From Kluyvera cryocrescens NBRC 102467 (GTDB taxonomy: Bacteria > Pseudomonadota > Gammaproteobacteria > Enterobacterales > Enterobacteriaceae), in NCBI RefSeq assembly GCF_001571285.1, contig NZ_BCTM01000031.1, forward strand, positions 1-46,610: 46,610 bases of DNA, given 5' to 3'. The notes under the pieces are model-generated. The model was given only the letters and a program-made list of their open reading frames with translations. It did not search any database and was not told the DNA's origin. Both the position numbers and the translations under genes were made by a program. Position 1 is the stretch's first letter; the number at the start of each line of letters is the position of its first letter. Of this stretch, positions 8,998-18,457 are shown one piece after another.

Positions 8998-9320
8998 CCA
9001 TGAATTGAAATGGGAAAGTAACGCGTATTTATACTAAAAATACAACGAATCGGCACCTGGCGCAGCGCCATTAAACGGTATGATAGCGGGAAAAACGTAA
9101 CCGGGCGTAAATGCGAGGATTATTCATCAGCGGGATTGCACGCTTTTGTGATCCAGCGCGTATGATAAGCCAGGTGGCGTTGCCGCGAACTCTGCCAGAA
9201 TTTTCCGGTCTGATTGCCCAGAAACATTGCCTAATACCTCTTTACGGTAAAAATTTTCCGTAACGGTATTCTGTGGTCACAGCATGAAACAAAACCATAA
9301 GAAGTTAGCAGGAGAGCACT
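8998..9320. other. ampH-sbmA divergent promoter region
   Basis: 323 bases that must carry the ampH promoter on the left and the sbmA-yaiW promoter on the right. The one recognisable element is the sigma-E-type promoter described separately. A 50-codon plus-strand ORF at 9111-9263 overlaps it and was not accepted as a gene. Confidence 0.6.
9186..9213 (+). promoter_or_regulatory. Sigma-E-type promoter for sbmA-yaiW
   Basis: A CGAACTC -35 element (9186-9192) is separated by 16 bases from a TCTGA -10 element (9209-9213), close to the sigma-E consensus GGAACTT-N16-TCTGA. In E. coli sbmA-yaiW is a known sigma-E target, which supports the reading. It lies about 110 bases before the sbmA ATG. Confidence 0.65.
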
Positions 9321-10544
9321 ATGTTTAAGTCTTTTTTCCCAAAGCCAGGACCTTTTTTCCTCTCGGCGTTTATTTGGGCACTGGTCGCCGTCATTTTCTG
9401 GCAGGCAGGCGGTGGGAGTTGGCTGCTGCGTTTGACTGGGGCAAGTCACGATATTCCGATTAGCGCTGCCCGATTTTGGTCGCTGAACTATCTGGTTTTT
9501 TATGCTTATTACCTGATTTGCGTCGCGCTGTTTGCCGGATATTGGTTTATCAGCAGCCCGCATCGCTGGCAGTATTGGTCCATTCTGGGTACCGCGCTAA
9601 TTATCTTTGTCACCTGGTTTATGGTCGAAGTCGGGGTAGCGATAAACGCCTGGTATGCTCCATTCTACGATCTCATTCAGACGGCGCTCGCGTCGCCGAA
9701 CAAAGTCTCGATTAACCAGTTCTATCAGGAAATTGGCATTTTCCTCGGCATCGCGCTGATTGCCGTTGTCATTGGCGTACTGAATAATTTCTTCGTCAGC
9801 CACTATGTGTTCCGCTGGCGTACGGCGATGAACGAGCATTACACGGCCCATTGGCAGCATCTGCGCCACATTGAGGGTGCCGCTCAGCGTGTGCAGGAAG
9901 ACACCATGCGCTTTGCTTCGACTCTAGAGGATATGGGTACCAGCTTTATTAACGCCATCATGACCCTGATTGCGTTCCTGCCGGTGCTGGTTACGCTCTC
10001 CGCACATGTCCCCAATTTGCCGATTATCGGTCACGTTCCTTACGGTTTGGTGATTGCCGCTATCGTCTGGTCGCTGATGGGGACCGGGATGCTGGCGGTG
10101 GTCGGGATTAAGCTGCCGGGGCTGAACTTTAAAAATCAGCGCGTTGAAGCCGCCTACCGTAAAGAGCTGGTTTACGGTGAAGATGATGCCAACCGCGCCA
10201 CACCGCCAACGTTGCGTGAGCTGTTCAGCGCGGTGCGCCAGAACTATTTCCGCCTCTATTTCCACTACATGTACTTCAATATCGCGCGTATTTTGTATTT
10301 GCAGGTAGATAACGTTTTCGGTTTGTTCCTGCTGTTTCCGTCAATTGTTGCCGGTACGATTACGCTTGGTCTGATGACGCAGATAACCAACGTTTTCGGC
10401 CAGGTGCGCGGCTCTTTCCAGTATCTGATCAGCTCCTGGACCACGCTGGTGGAACTGATGTCTATCTACAAACGTCTGCGCAGCTTCGAGCGTGAACTGG
10501 ATAATAAAGATCTGCAAGATGAAGTCGTGCAGCCACAGAGCTAA
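9321..10544 (+). CDS. sbmA: Peptide antibiotic transporter SbmA
   Basis: SbmA is a proton-driven inner-membrane importer that takes up microcins B17 and J25, bleomycin and proline-rich antimicrobial peptides. The 407-residue protein (E. coli 406) starts [12 protein letters not shown] and has several long hydrophobic segments. It resembles the membrane domain of BacA/ABC transporters but has no nucleotide-binding domain. An AGGAGAG Shine-Dalgarno precedes the ATG. It is followed 32 nt later by yaiW, forming the conserved sbmA-yaiW pair. Confidence 0.97.
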   Translation: MFKSFFPKPGPFFLSAFIWALVAVIFWQAGGGSWLLRLTGASHDIPISAARFWSLNYLVFYAYYLICVALFAGYWFISSPHRWQYWSILGTALIIFVTWFMVEVGVAINAWYAPFYDLIQTALASPNKVSINQFYQEIGIFLGIALIAVVIGVLNNFFVSHYVFRWRTAMNEHYTAHWQHLRHIEGAAQRVQEDTMRFASTLEDMGTSFINAIMTLIAFLPVLVTLSAHVPNLPIIGHVPYGLVIAAIVWSLMGTGMLAVVGIKLPGLNFKNQRVEAAYRKELVYGEDDANRATPPTLRELFSAVRQNYFRLYFHYMYFNIARILYLQVDNVFGLFLLFPSIVAGTITLGLMTQITNVFGQVRGSFQYLISSWTTLVELMSIYKRLRSFERELDNKDLQDEVVQPQS

Positions 10545-10576
10545 ACGACAACCGTTTATTTTGATAAGGACAGCTC

Positions 10577-11683
10577 ATGGCGATGGCCAAAACGCGTTAC
10601 TGCGCTTTACCCCTTACGTTGTTGGCGGGGGCATTGCTGAGCGCCTGTACCAGCCAGCAGGCCCCGCAGATGAAAGCGGGAGAGAAGCCGGTGGATGTGG
10701 CAAGCGTGGTGCGGCAGAAGATGCCCGCTAGCGTGAAGGACCGGGACGCCTGGGCGCAGGCGCTGGCGAAAACCTTCGAAAGTCAAAAGCTGGCTCCGAC
10801 CGAGGAAAATATCTGTTCGGTGCTGGCGGTCGCGCAGCAGGAGTCGAACTATCAGGCTGACCCCGCGGTGCCGGGGTTGAGTAAAATCGCCTGGCAGGAG
10901 ATCGACCGCCGCGCTGAAAAGATGCATATCCCGGTCTTTCTGGTTCACACCGCGCTGAAAATCAATTCACCAAACGGCAAAAGCTACAGCGACCGCCTGG
11001 ACAGTGTGAAAACGGAAAAACAGCTCAGCGCGATTTTTGATGACTTTATCGGCATGGTCCCGATGGGGCAGAAGCTGTTTGGTTCCTTGAATCCGGTGCA
11101 TACCGGCGGGCCGATGCAGGTGAGCATTGCCTTCGCTGAAGGGCATCAGGACAACTATCCGTGGAAGATGGACGGTACCGTGCGTCAGGAAGTCTTTACG
11201 CTGCGCGGTGGCCTGTGGTTTGGCACCTATCATCTGCTGAACTATCCGGCTAACTATACCGCGCCGCTCTATCGCTTTGCTGACTTTAACGCTGGCTGGT
11301 ATGCCAGCCGTAACGCGGCATTCCAGTACGCGGTGAGTAAAGCCACCGGCGTGAAGCTGGCCCTGGACGGCGATGTTGTGCTGTACGGCAGCGATGAGCC
11401 GGGAAGCACCGAAACGGCGGTCAGAAAGCTGGCGGATAAACTGTCGCTGAGCAACAGCGAAATTCATAACCAACTGCGCAAAGGCGACAGCCAGGCGTTT
11501 GAAAATACGGCTCTGTACAAAGGGGTTTATAAGATTGCCGAGCAGAAGGCGGGTAAGGCGTTAGCCAGAGAAATGTTGCCGGGAATTCAGTTAGAAAGCC
11601 CGAAAATCACCCGTAAGTTAACGACCGCATGGTTCGCAAAACGGGTTGATGAGCGTCGGGCTAAGTGTATGGCTATCCATTAA
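10577..11683 (+). CDS. yaiW: Outer-membrane lipoprotein YaiW (DUF1615)
   Basis: YaiW is a surface-exposed lipoprotein that in Salmonella and E. coli influences uptake of proline-rich peptides together with SbmA. The 368-residue product (E. coli 364) has a type II signal with lipobox L-L-S-A-Cys24; Ser at +3 rather than Asp at +2 is consistent with outer-membrane sorting. An AAGGAC Shine-Dalgarno precedes the first ATG. It ends in a 4-nt overlap with the convergent yaiY. Confidence 0.93.
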   Translation: MAMAKTRYCALPLTLLAGALLSACTSQQAPQMKAGEKPVDVASVVRQKMPASVKDRDAWAQALAKTFESQKLAPTEENICSVLAVAQQESNYQADPAVPGLSKIAWQEIDRRAEKMHIPVFLVHTALKINSPNGKSYSDRLDSVKTEKQLSAIFDDFIGMVPMGQKLFGSLNPVHTGGPMQVSIAFAEGHQDNYPWKMDGTVRQEVFTLRGGLWFGTYHLLNYPANYTAPLYRFADFNAGWYASRNAAFQYAVSKATGVKLALDGDVVLYGSDEPGSTETAVRKLADKLSLSNSEIHNQLRKGDSQAFENTALYKGVYKIAEQKAGKALAREMLPGIQLESPKITRKLTTAWFAKRVDERRAKCMAIH

Positions 11684-11982
11684 TTCCGATGACGCAGGCG
11701 GCGCACCAGCGATACCACACCAAGGATTGCGCAGCCTGCCAGGAAAGGCACAACGCCGAAAAGCGTGCCCACACCTAAACCAATTTCCACCCGCGGACGG
11801 CCGCTATCCTGCATTTGCATCAAATGTTCATATACGCCGGGCGCGTGTGCGACCAGAGATAACAGCTGCGCGCCCACTGAAAAGCAGAGTAAGACAAATA
11901 GCGCGTAGGCCAGGTTGCCAGAGGTGGAGGACGTCCTCTTCTTCCCGGTAAAAATGCGTTTTGAGAAAGTGAAATCTGTCAT
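11680..11982 (-). CDS. yaiY: Inner membrane protein YaiY (DUF2755)
   Basis: A 100-residue protein closely matching E. coli YaiY (102 aa). It has two hydrophobic segments, at about residues 23-45 and 68-93, and a basic C-terminus RRLRHRN, so it is probably an inner-membrane protein with both ends in the cytoplasm. Its function is unknown. It is transcribed toward yaiW and its 3' end overlaps yaiW by four bases. Confidence 0.88.
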   Translation of the reverse strand: MTDFTFSKRIFTGKKRTSSTSGNLAYALFVLLCFSVGAQLLSLVAHAPGVYEHLMQMQDSGRPRVEIGLGVGTLFGVVPFLAGCAILGVVSLVRRLRHRN

Positions 11983-12233
11983 GGGTACCTCCAGATAACG
12001 TGATTGCGACGATTTCGTGATACAGAGGGAGTGTGGCAGTAGAAGGGTGTTGTCAATATCGGATTTATGCTAAATTTTGAGCAGGAATAATCCTGGTTTT
12101 TAAGCGTAACGTGGTTCGGCATTGGTCTCATTTTTACTTCTGCCGCCAATCACGTTCACCTCCGTAATTGTTGTTTACCCCACAGACGCCGCCGAGGGTT
12201 TATGGCATCATCATTTTTTTTACTGGAGCCGCT

Positions 12234-12431
12234 ATGAACCTGCCTGCAAAAATTCGCCGCGATTGGCACTATTACGCGTTTGCGATCGGTCTGATTTTTA
12301 TTTTAAACGGGATTGTGGGCCTGCTTGGCTTCGAAGCAAAAGGTTGGCAAACCTATGCGGTAGGGCTAGTGACTTGGGTCATCAGCTTTTGGTTGGCGGG
12401 CTTTATCATTCGCCGTCGGGAAGAGGATTAA
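12234..12431 (+). CDS. yaiZ: Small membrane protein YaiZ (DUF2754)
   Basis: A 65-residue protein matching E. coli YaiZ (70 aa). It has two transmembrane helices (about residues 13-33 and 41-59) bracketed by basic residues, with RRREED at the end. The ATG at 12234 is preceded by a TGGAG Shine-Dalgarno; the longer open frame upstream lacks family similarity. The C-terminus is about five residues shorter than in E. coli. Function unknown. Confidence 0.88.
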   Translation: MNLPAKIRRDWHYYAFAIGLIFILNGIVGLLGFEAKGWQTYAVGLVTWVISFWLAGFIIRRREED

Positions 12432-12445
12432 TGCTTTTACGAAAC

Positions 12446-12513
12446 GACCCGGTAACGTCATACGATGCCGGGTCGCGGTCCGGTTCTGCCTGGTCGCCAA
12501 ATGCGAACCAGGC
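12446..12513. repeat. Two tandem hairpins between convergent yaiZ and ddlA
   Basis: The first hairpin has arms GACCCGG (12446-12452) and CCGGGTC (12468-12474) around a 15-nt loop. The second has GCCTGGTCGC (12488-12497) facing GCGAACCAGGC (12503-12513), a 10-bp stem with one bulged A. Neither has a T-tract, but their position between convergent genes suggests mRNA 3'-end structures. Confidence 0.5.
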
Positions 12514-12522
12514 TGAGGTTAT

Positions 12523-13623
12523 TTACCCGTTCATCGATGTTTTCAGCGCTTTATCGGCCTGATGACGCTCCAGCGCCAGTTCAATCAGTCGGGTAATCAG
12601 TGAGGTGTAGTCCAGCCCGCTGGCCTGCCACAGTTTTGGATACATGCTGATGTTGGTAAAGCCTGGCAGGGTGTTGATTTCATTAATCACCACCTCGTTT
12701 TCAGCGGTGAGGAATACATCAACGCGTGCCATCCCGCTACAGCCCAGCGTCTGATAAGCGTCAATTGCAACCTGGCGAATTTTATCGTTCACATCGGCGG
12801 CGATCGCCGCAGGAACCACGACTTTGGCCCCATTGTCGTCAATGTATTTGGTGTCGTAAGCGTAGAACTCGCTGTTCAACACAATTTCACCGCAGGTACT
12901 GGCTTCAGGGAAATCATTACCCAGCACCGCGCACTCGATTTCACGGCCTTTAATCCCCTGTTCCACCACGACTTTATGGTCAAACTCGAAGGCCAGCGCC
13001 ACCGCTTTTTGGTACTGTGCGGCATCGTTGACTTTGCTGACGCCAACGGAAGACCCCTGGTTTGCCGGTTTCACAAACAGCGGCAGGCCGAGTTTTGCTT
13101 TTAATTCATCAAAGGTGAAGCTGTCGCGGTTGCGGCGCGTCAGGGTGACGAACGGGGCGATGGCAAGTCCCGCGTCGCGCAGCAGACGCTTGGTCACGTC
13201 TTTATCCATACAGGCGGCGGAACCTAACACGTCAGACCCGACAAACGGCAGGTTAGCCATGCGCAGCATGCCCTGCAGGGAGCCATCTTCGCCTAGCGTA
13301 CCGTGAACAATCGGGAAAATGACGTCAATGGCGTCCAGCGGCTGTCCGCTGGCGGCGTCGATCATTTGATGATGTTCTTTGCCCGGAATATGGGCCAGCG
13401 TCGTGTCTGAAGGGCGCAGGGCGATACGGGCAGGATCCTGTGCGTTTAACAGATAGTTCTGCGCATCGCTGATGTGCCATTGCCCTTGCTTATCGATACC
13501 CAACAGCACAACATCGAAGCGCGTTTTATCGATCGCTTCGACGATATTCTTAGCCGACTGTAGGGAGACTTCGTGCTCCGCTGATTTACCACCAAAAACA
13601 ATGCCCACCCGCAACTTCGCCAT
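12523..13623 (-). CDS. ddlA: D-alanine-D-alanine ligase A
   Basis: DdlA is a cytoplasmic ATP-grasp ligase that joins two D-alanines for peptidoglycan precursor synthesis. The 366-residue protein (E. coli 364) begins [20 protein letters not shown]. It has the family motifs [12 protein letters not shown], the ATP-binding [13 protein letters not shown] and the metal-binding [10 protein letters not shown]. The frame is open further upstream, with another ATG at 13635, but the start at 13623 aligns with the family. It is divergent from the MFS gene. Confidence 0.96.
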   Translation of the reverse strand: MAKLRVGIVFGGKSAEHEVSLQSAKNIVEAIDKTRFDVVLLGIDKQGQWHISDAQNYLLNAQDPARIALRPSDTTLAHIPGKEHHQMIDAASGQPLDAIDVIFPIVHGTLGEDGSLQGMLRMANLPFVGSDVLGSAACMDKDVTKRLLRDAGLAIAPFVTLTRRNRDSFTFDELKAKLGLPLFVKPANQGSSVGVSKVNDAAQYQKAVALAFEFDHKVVVEQGIKGREIECAVLGNDFPEASTCGEIVLNSEFYAYDTKYIDDNGAKVVVPAAIAADVNDKIRQVAIDAYQTLGCSGMARVDVFLTAENEVVINEINTLPGFTNISMYPKLWQASGLDYTSLITRLIELALERHQADKALKTSMNG

Positions 13624-13758
13624 TTCTATTTCCATCCGTTCCAAACGCAAAGCACATAACATACCACGGGCATGATAGGGCATCTGCCTTTTCCATCCCG
13701 TATGACGTGAATAACCCGTAGAGTGTAAGCATAACTCACCGCAAGATGGCTTTTTTAT

Positions 13759-13774
13759 CGTGATATATGTCACA
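13759..13774. promoter_or_regulatory. Candidate CRP site with downstream promoter
   Basis: CGTGA-TATATG-TCACA (13759-13774) matches the CRP consensus TGTGA-N6-TCACA at 9 of 10 positions and is flanked by T-rich and A-rich sequence. A plus-strand TATAAA at 13794-13799 would give a transcript start near 13806-13808, putting the site's centre (13766.5) near -40/-41, the class II position. It would activate the MdtG-like transporter gene; an effect on divergent ddlA is possible. Confidence 0.5.
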
Positions 13775-13886
13775 CAAATCGCTTAGCTGGCTTATAAAAT
13801 TCTGAAATAATCGATTAAGCATCTCTGACAATACTGAGAGAAAGGCATCTTGCTAACCTGTCTACCTGTTCCCGTAAACTGAATGA

Positions 13887-15098
13887 ATGCGCGTAGTGAT
13901 GGAATCCTGGAAGGTTAATCTTATTTCGGTTTGGCTCGGTTGCTTTTTTACCGGCCTGGCGATCAGCCAAATTTTGCCGTTTTTACCGCTGTACGTTGCA
14001 CAGCTGGGGGTGACATCGCATGAGTCGCTCTCGATGTGGTCTGGGTTAACCTTTAGCGTGACCTTTCTGGTATCGGCGATTGTTTCGCCGATGTGGGGGA
14101 GCCTGGCGGACCGTAAAGGGCGCAAGCTGATGCTGCTCCGTGCCTCTTTAGGGATGGCGATTGCCATTTTGCTTCAGGCTTTTGCGACCAACGTCTGGCA
14201 ACTGTTTATCCTGCGCGCGGTGATGGGCTTAACCTCCGGTTATATCCCCAATGCGATGGCGCTGGTGGCTTCACAGGTACCGCGTGAGCGCAGCGGTTGG
14301 GCGCTGAGTACGCTATCGACGGCGCAAATCACCGGGGTGATTGGTGGGCCGCTGCTCGGTGGTTTTCTCGCCGATCATGTCGGCCTGCGAATGGTCTTTT
14401 ATATCACCGCATTCTTGCTGCTGGTAAGCTTCCTGATCACGCTTTTTCTGATTAAAGAGGGGCCGCGCCCATCGTTCAATAAAAGCGAAAAACTCAGCGG
14501 TAAAGCCGTATTTGCCTCTCTACCGTATCCGGGATTGGTGATCAGCCTGTTTGTTACCACTATGGTTATTCAGCTGTGCAATGGCTCAATTAGCCCAATC
14601 CTCGCGCTGTTTATTAAATCGATGTCGCCGGACAGCGGTAATATTGCGTTTTTAAGCGGTATGATTGCCGCCGTGCCGGGCGTGTCGGCGCTCATTTCGG
14701 CGCCCCGTTTGGGCAAACTTGGCGATCGTATTGGTACCGCGCGCATTTTATTAGCGACGCTGATTTTTGCAGTTGTGCTCTTTTTTGCCATGTCATTTGT
14801 CACCACGCCGCTGCAGCTCGGTATTCTGCGCTTTATTCTTGGCTTCGCTGACGGCGCAATGCTGCCGGCGGTACAGACGCTGCTGCTAAAATATATTAGT
14901 GAGCGCGTCACCGGGCGCATTTTTGGCTATAACCAGTCGTTTATGTATCTCGGCAACGTGGTTGGACCCTTAATTGGTGCTTCAGTCTCGGCAATGGCCG
15001 GATTCCGCTGGGTGTTTATTGTGACTGCGGTGATTGTCCTGATTAACCTTTGGCAATTGGCGGTGATGCTGCGGCGGACTCAACCGGTACGCCAGTAA
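13887..15098 (+). CDS. MdtG-like major facilitator superfamily efflux transporter
   Basis: A 403-residue, 12-helix MFS protein of the drug:H+ antiporter family. Motif A is clear in the loop between helices 2 and 3 ([11 protein letters not shown]) and a related motif recurs after helix 8 ([13 protein letters not shown]). It resembles E. coli MdtG throughout ([26 protein letters not shown]) but is a separate gene at this locus, between ddlA and iraP, where E. coli has none. No good Shine-Dalgarno precedes the ATG at 13887; an in-frame ATG at 13899 (MESWKVNLI) is an alternative. Substrate unknown. A long hairpin follows the stop. Confidence 0.82.
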   Translation: MRVVMESWKVNLISVWLGCFFTGLAISQILPFLPLYVAQLGVTSHESLSMWSGLTFSVTFLVSAIVSPMWGSLADRKGRKLMLLRASLGMAIAILLQAFATNVWQLFILRAVMGLTSGYIPNAMALVASQVPRERSGWALSTLSTAQITGVIGGPLLGGFLADHVGLRMVFYITAFLLLVSFLITLFLIKEGPRPSFNKSEKLSGKAVFASLPYPGLVISLFVTTMVIQLCNGSISPILALFIKSMSPDSGNIAFLSGMIAAVPGVSALISAPRLGKLGDRIGTARILLATLIFAVVLFFAMSFVTTPLQLGILRFILGFADGAMLPAVQTLLLKYISERVTGRIFGYNQSFMYLGNVVGPLIGASVSAMAGFRWVFIVTAVIVLINLWQLAVMLRRTQPVRQ

Positions 15099-15101
15099 TA
15101 T

Positions 15102-15149
15102 CCAGCCAGCAAGGGAATAAATACCGTCGTGTTTATTCCCTCTGGCTGG
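15102..15149 (+). repeat. Long interrupted hairpin after the MFS gene
   Basis: CCAGCCAG (15102-15109) pairs with CTGGCTGG (15142-15149), and after a 2-nt bulge AGGGAATAAA (15112-15121) pairs with TTTATTCCCT (15132-15141) around a 10-nt loop, giving 18 base pairs. No T-run follows, so it may be a factor-dependent end or an mRNA-stabilising structure. Confidence 0.6.
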
Positions 15150-15183
15150 CGGTATTATCTATAATTTAATGTAATATTATGCG

Positions 15184-15199
15184 AGCAAAACGTTTCGCT
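15184..15199. promoter_or_regulatory. LacI-family operator-like dyad resembling an RbsR site
   Basis: AGCAAAACGTTTCGCT is a 16-bp palindrome with a central CG and one mismatch, typical of LacI/GalR-family operators. It differs at one position from the RbsR operator core as I recall it (AGCGAAACGTTTCGCT). A second dyad, CTTGCGA-TTT-TCGCAAG, abuts it at 15198-15214. It lies about 190 bases before iraP in the 290-base MFS-iraP gap. Regulator and target are unproven. Confidence 0.4.
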
Positions 15200-15388
15200 T
15201 GCGATTTTCGCAAGTAATTCCATGATATCAATAAGGATTATATTTTTATCTGTTTCTCTTGCAGAATTGTCTGGATATTGTAATTCTATTCTTGGTTGCT
15301 ACAGGGGAATGGAACCGTATGTTTTATCGGTCTATTTAATTTCAGGGCCTGCGTCCTGCCCATCGCTGTCATACAAGGAAAACGCGCG

Positions 15389-15649
15389 ATGAAAAATTTC
15401 ATTGCAGAACTGCTGGTGAAGCTGGCTGAAAAGGAAGATGAAGCAAACGCATTGCGTATTCAGGTCGATGCGCTGGAAGTGGTGGTTACCACGCTATTAC
15501 AGCATATGAAACACAACCCTACGTCGGCGCTGGACAGTGATATAGCGGCCACGCTGAATAAGCTGAAACCCTCAGAGCATGCGCCCGATGATAATAACGA
15601 ATTATTATATAATCATGTGAAGCGGTTATTTTTATCCCCCAAAGATTAG
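15389..15649 (+). CDS. iraP: Anti-adaptor protein IraP
   Basis: IraP binds RssB and blocks delivery of the stationary-phase sigma factor RpoS to ClpXP, stabilising RpoS during phosphate starvation. The 86-residue product is the same length as E. coli IraP and starts MKNFIAELLVKLAEKE, an amphipathic, probably coiled-coil N-terminal half, with a conserved ELL/VKRLF end. An AAGGA Shine-Dalgarno supports the ATG at 15389; the upstream extension of the frame lacks similarity. It sits immediately before the phoA promoter. In E. coli iraP is ppGpp-controlled; no Pho box is evident here. Confidence 0.92.
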   Translation: MKNFIAELLVKLAEKEDEANALRIQVDALEVVVTTLLQHMKHNPTSALDSDIAATLNKLKPSEHAPDDNNELLYNHVKRLFLSPKD

Positions 15650-15670
15650 TAGGTATTACGTTTTTTAGCG

Positions 15671-15704
15671 CTGTCATTAAACTGTCACGCTCTTTTCTTA
15701 CAGT
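15671..15704 (+). promoter_or_regulatory. Pho box and promoter of phoA
   Basis: CTGTCATTAAACTGTCAC (15671-15688) is a near-perfect PhoB site, two CTGTCA units 11 bp apart replacing the -35 element. After ten bases follows TACAGT (15699-15704) as the -10. The same arrangement is known for E. coli phoA, so PhoB control of phoA-psiF is very likely. Confidence 0.92.
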
Positions 15705-15748
15705 CTCCGTGTTTCATTTTTTAAGTATTTGTACATGGAGAAACTAAC

Positions 15749-17158
15749 GTGAAATACAGCGCAATCTTTGCCGCATTATTACCTCTGTTATGCCTACCTG
15801 CCGCTCAGGCAGAAACTTCTGCTAGCGTGTTAGATAACCGCGCCGCGCACGGGGATATTACCCAGCCGGGCGGTGCCCGCCGTTTATCCGCCGATCAAAC
15901 GGATGCCATTCGCGCTTCGTTAAATAATAAACAGGCGAAAAACGTTATTTTGCTGATTGGCGATGGAATGGGCGATTCCGAAATTACCGCGGCACGTAAC
16001 TACGCCGAAGGTGCGGGCGGTTTCTTTAAGGGGATTGATGCATTGCCGTTGACCGGCCAATACACCCACTACGCGCTGAATAAAAAAACCGGTAAGCCTG
16101 ATTATGTCACCGACTCTGCGGCGTCGGCCACTGCCTGGAGCACCGGGGTGAAAACCTATAACGGTGCGCTTGGCGTCGATATCCATGAAAAAGACCATCA
16201 AACAATCCTTGAGCTGGCAAAATCCGCTGGGCTGGCGACCGGCAACGTTTCGACAGCTGAACTGCAGGATGCGACTCCCGCTGCGCTGATTTCGCACGTG
16301 ACCTCGCGAAAATGCTATGGCCCAAGCGTGACCGCGGAAAAATGCCCAACTAATGCGCTGGAAAAAGGCGGTAAAGGATCCATTACCGAACAGCTCCTGA
16401 ACGCGCGGGCAGATGTGACGCTGGGCGGCGGGGCAAAAACCTTTGCTGAAACAGCAACCGCAGGCGAATGGCAGGGGAAAACCCTGCGCGAACAGGCGCA
16501 GGCGCGCGGCTACCAACTGGTGAACGACGCGACTTCACTGGCTGCTATTTCTCAGGCGAACCAGGATACACCGCTGCTGGGCTTGTTCTCTGAAGGTAAC
16601 ATGCCGGTGCGCTGGGAAGGGCCAAAAGCCACGTACCACGGTAACATCGATAAAGCCGCCGTCACCTGTACGCCTAATCCAAAGCGTGATTCCAGCGTGC
16701 CGACGCTGGCGCAAATGACGGATAAAGCCATTTCACTGCTGAGCAGCAACGAGAAAGGTTTCTTCCTGCAGGTTGAAGGGGCATCCATCGACAAACAGGA
16801 TCACGCGGCAAACCCATGCGGCCAGATTGGTGAAACGGTTGATCTGGATGAAGCGGTACAAAAAGCGCTGGAGTTTGCCAAGAAAGAGGGCAACACCCTG
16901 GTCATCGTCACCGCCGACCATGCTCACTCTAGCCAGATTATCCCACCGGAAACCAAGGCTCCTGGGCTAACGCAAGCGCTGAACACCAAAGATGGCGCGG
17001 TGATGGTGATGAGCTATGGCAACTCGGAAGAAGAGTCGATGGAACACACCGGCACTCAACTGCGTATTGCGGCTTACGGTCCACATGCGGCGAACGTGGT
17101 GGGGCTGACTGATCAGACCGATCTCTACTACACCATGAAGGCGGCTCTCGGGCTGTAA
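15749..17158 (+). CDS. phoA: Alkaline phosphatase PhoA
   Basis: PhoA is the periplasmic, zinc- and magnesium-dependent phosphomonoesterase that frees inorganic phosphate in phosphate starvation. The 469-residue precursor uses a GTG start, as in E. coli, and has a signal peptide ending PAAQA. The nucleophilic serine lies in [11 protein letters not shown] (Ser102 of the mature E. coli enzyme); metal ligands are visible in [31 protein letters not shown] and TADHAH. The disulfide-forming cysteines (RKCYGP, AEKCP, VTCTP, NPCGQ) are kept. psiF follows. Confidence 0.98.
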   Translation: MKYSAIFAALLPLLCLPAAQAETSASVLDNRAAHGDITQPGGARRLSADQTDAIRASLNNKQAKNVILLIGDGMGDSEITAARNYAEGAGGFFKGIDALPLTGQYTHYALNKKTGKPDYVTDSAASATAWSTGVKTYNGALGVDIHEKDHQTILELAKSAGLATGNVSTAELQDATPAALISHVTSRKCYGPSVTAEKCPTNALEKGGKGSITEQLLNARADVTLGGGAKTFAETATAGEWQGKTLREQAQARGYQLVNDATSLAAISQANQDTPLLGLFSEGNMPVRWEGPKATYHGNIDKAAVTCTPNPKRDSSVPTLAQMTDKAISLLSSNEKGFFLQVEGASIDKQDHAANPCGQIGETVDLDEAVQKALEFAKKEGNTLVIVTADHAHSSQIIPPETKAPGLTQALNTKDGAVMVMSYGNSEEESMEHTGTQLRIAAYGPHAANVVGLTDQTDLYYTMKAALGL

Positions 17159-17167
17159 TCATTCACC

Positions 17168-17194
17168 ACCCGATGGCATTTTTTTGCCGTCGGG
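17168..17194 (+). repeat. phoA-psiF intercistronic hairpin
   Basis: The arms CCCGATGGCA and TGCCGTCGGG (about 17169-17178 and 17185-17194, one G-T pair) enclose a T-rich loop. No T-tract follows, so it probably allows partial read-through into psiF or protects the phoA mRNA. Confidence 0.55.
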
Positions 17195-17253
17195 TTGGTA
17201 AAATCCCTGCCAGCGACCAGACTTACCGTGATCTCTCACAAAAGGATGGTGTT

Positions 17254-17592
17254 ATGAAAACAACATTAATGGTCACTTTGCTGTGCGGTTTGTTTGCGGC
17301 GTCCGCGGCTTCTGCGGCGACCACCGCGGCCACGGCGGCGGAGAAAACCCTGACTCCGCAGCAGCAGCGTATGAGCAGCTGTAATCAACAGGCAACCGCC
17401 AAAACCCTGAAGGGCGATGAGCGTAAAACCTATATGAGCACCTGTCTGAAAGGCGCAGGGGCCGGTGCTGACGGTAAAACGCTAACGCCTCAGCAGCAGA
17501 AAATGAAGGATTGTAACGCGCAGGCGGCTCAGAAGACCTTAAAAGGCGATGAGCGCAAAACCTTTATGAGTACCTGTCTGAAAAAAGGTTAA
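17254..17592 (+). CDS. psiF: Phosphate starvation-inducible protein PsiF
   Basis: PsiF is a small exported protein of unknown function co-induced with phoA in the Pho regulon. The 112-residue product (E. coli 106) has a signal peptide ending around ASAASA, then two copies of the PsiF repeat: LTPQQQRM-SSCNQQA...LKGDERKTYMSTCLK and LTPQQQKM-KDCNAQA...LKGDERKTFMSTCLK, each with two cysteines. An AAGGATGG Shine-Dalgarno precedes the ATG at 17254. The linker AGAGADG between the repeats and an Ala/Thr-rich stretch after the signal explain the extra length. Confidence 0.93.
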   Translation: MKTTLMVTLLCGLFAASAASAATTAATAAEKTLTPQQQRMSSCNQQATAKTLKGDERKTYMSTCLKGAGAGADGKTLTPQQQKMKDCNAQAAQKTLKGDERKTFMSTCLKKG

Positions 17593-17647
17593 TTGATTTT
17601 CTGTGGCAAGCGAGTGAGGCCCGACAGTGATTGCCGGGCCGTAATGC

Positions 17648-18457
17648 TTAAGATTTGCTCATTTTCTCGGATTTTTCCATGCATTTTGCCATCGCTTCGA
17701 TGACGGCAGAGCGGAAGCCTTTCTCTTCCAGAACCCGCACGGCTTCAATCGTGGTACCGCCCGGCGAGCAGACCATATCCTTCAATTCACCCGGATGTTT
17801 CCCGGTTTCCAGCACCATTTTCGCGGAGCCCATCACCGCCTGAGCGGCAAATTTATAGGCCTGTGCGCGCGGCATACCGCCGAGCACGGCGGCGTCGGCC
17901 ATGGCTTCAATAAACATGAAGACGTAGGCCGGTGCGGAACCGCTGACGCCAACGACCGGGTGGATCATCGGCTCGGCAATCTCTTCGGCCGCGCCGAAAC
18001 AGCGGAAAATATTCAGCACATCGGCGATGTCTTCTGGCGTTACCAGAGCGTTTGGCGTGACCGAGGTCATCCCCGCGTTGACCAGGGATGGCGTATTTGG
18101 CATCGCCCGCACGATTTTACGATCGTGGCCCAGCGCGCGCGCCAGTTGCTCCAGAGTAATCCCGGCGGCGATAGAAACCACCAGCGAGTCTTTATTGAGG
18201 CTGGAGGCGATTTCACTCAGCACCTTCACCATAATGCCCGGCTTCACCGCGCCGAAGACGATATCAGCAACCTGCGCCACTTCCTGCGCGCTCTGCGAAG
18301 CATTGATACCGAACTCATCGCGCAGCGCGGCGACTTTATCCGGTGATGGGGTATACACCCAAATCTGCCCAGGAAGTACCTGTCCGCTCGCAATCAGGCC
18401 GCCAAGAATGGCTTTTCCCATATTACCGCAGCCAATGAAGCCAATTTTCTTCTCCAT
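17648..18457 (-). CDS. proC: Pyrroline-5-carboxylate reductase ProC
   Basis: ProC reduces 1-pyrroline-5-carboxylate to proline with NAD(P)H, the last step of proline synthesis. The 269-residue protein equals E. coli ProC in length. It has the dinucleotide-binding GFIGCGNMG at the N-terminus and the family signature around DMVCSPGGTTIEAVRVLE. Two adjacent ATGs lie at 18460 and 18457; the second matches the family start MEKKIGF and has better spacing from the AGGGAGAG Shine-Dalgarno. E. coli has dgcC between psiF and proC; that gene is absent here. Confidence 0.97.
   Translation of the reverse strand: MEKKIGFIGCGNMGKAILGGLIASGQVLPGQIWVYTPSPDKVAALRDEFGINASQSAQEVAQVADIVFGAVKPGIMVKVLSEIASSLNKDSLVVSIAAGITLEQLARALGHDRKIVRAMPNTPSLVNAGMTSVTPNALVTPEDIADVLNIFRCFGAAEEIAEPMIHPVVGVSGSAPAYVFMFIEAMADAAVLGGMPRAQAYKFAAQAVMGSAKMVLETGKHPGELKDMVCSPGGTTIEAVRVLEEKGFRSAVIEAMAKCMEKSEKMSKS

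Noticed and set aside
9111-9263. 50-codon plus-strand ORF between ampH and sbmA
   Set aside because: It overlaps the sigma-E promoter, has no Shine-Dalgarno and no recognisable similarity.
13887-15098. A mobile resistance gene for the MFS pump
   Set aside because: No insertion sequence, integron or target duplication flanks it, and its base composition looks like that of its neighbours; it appears to be a resident chromosomal gene.
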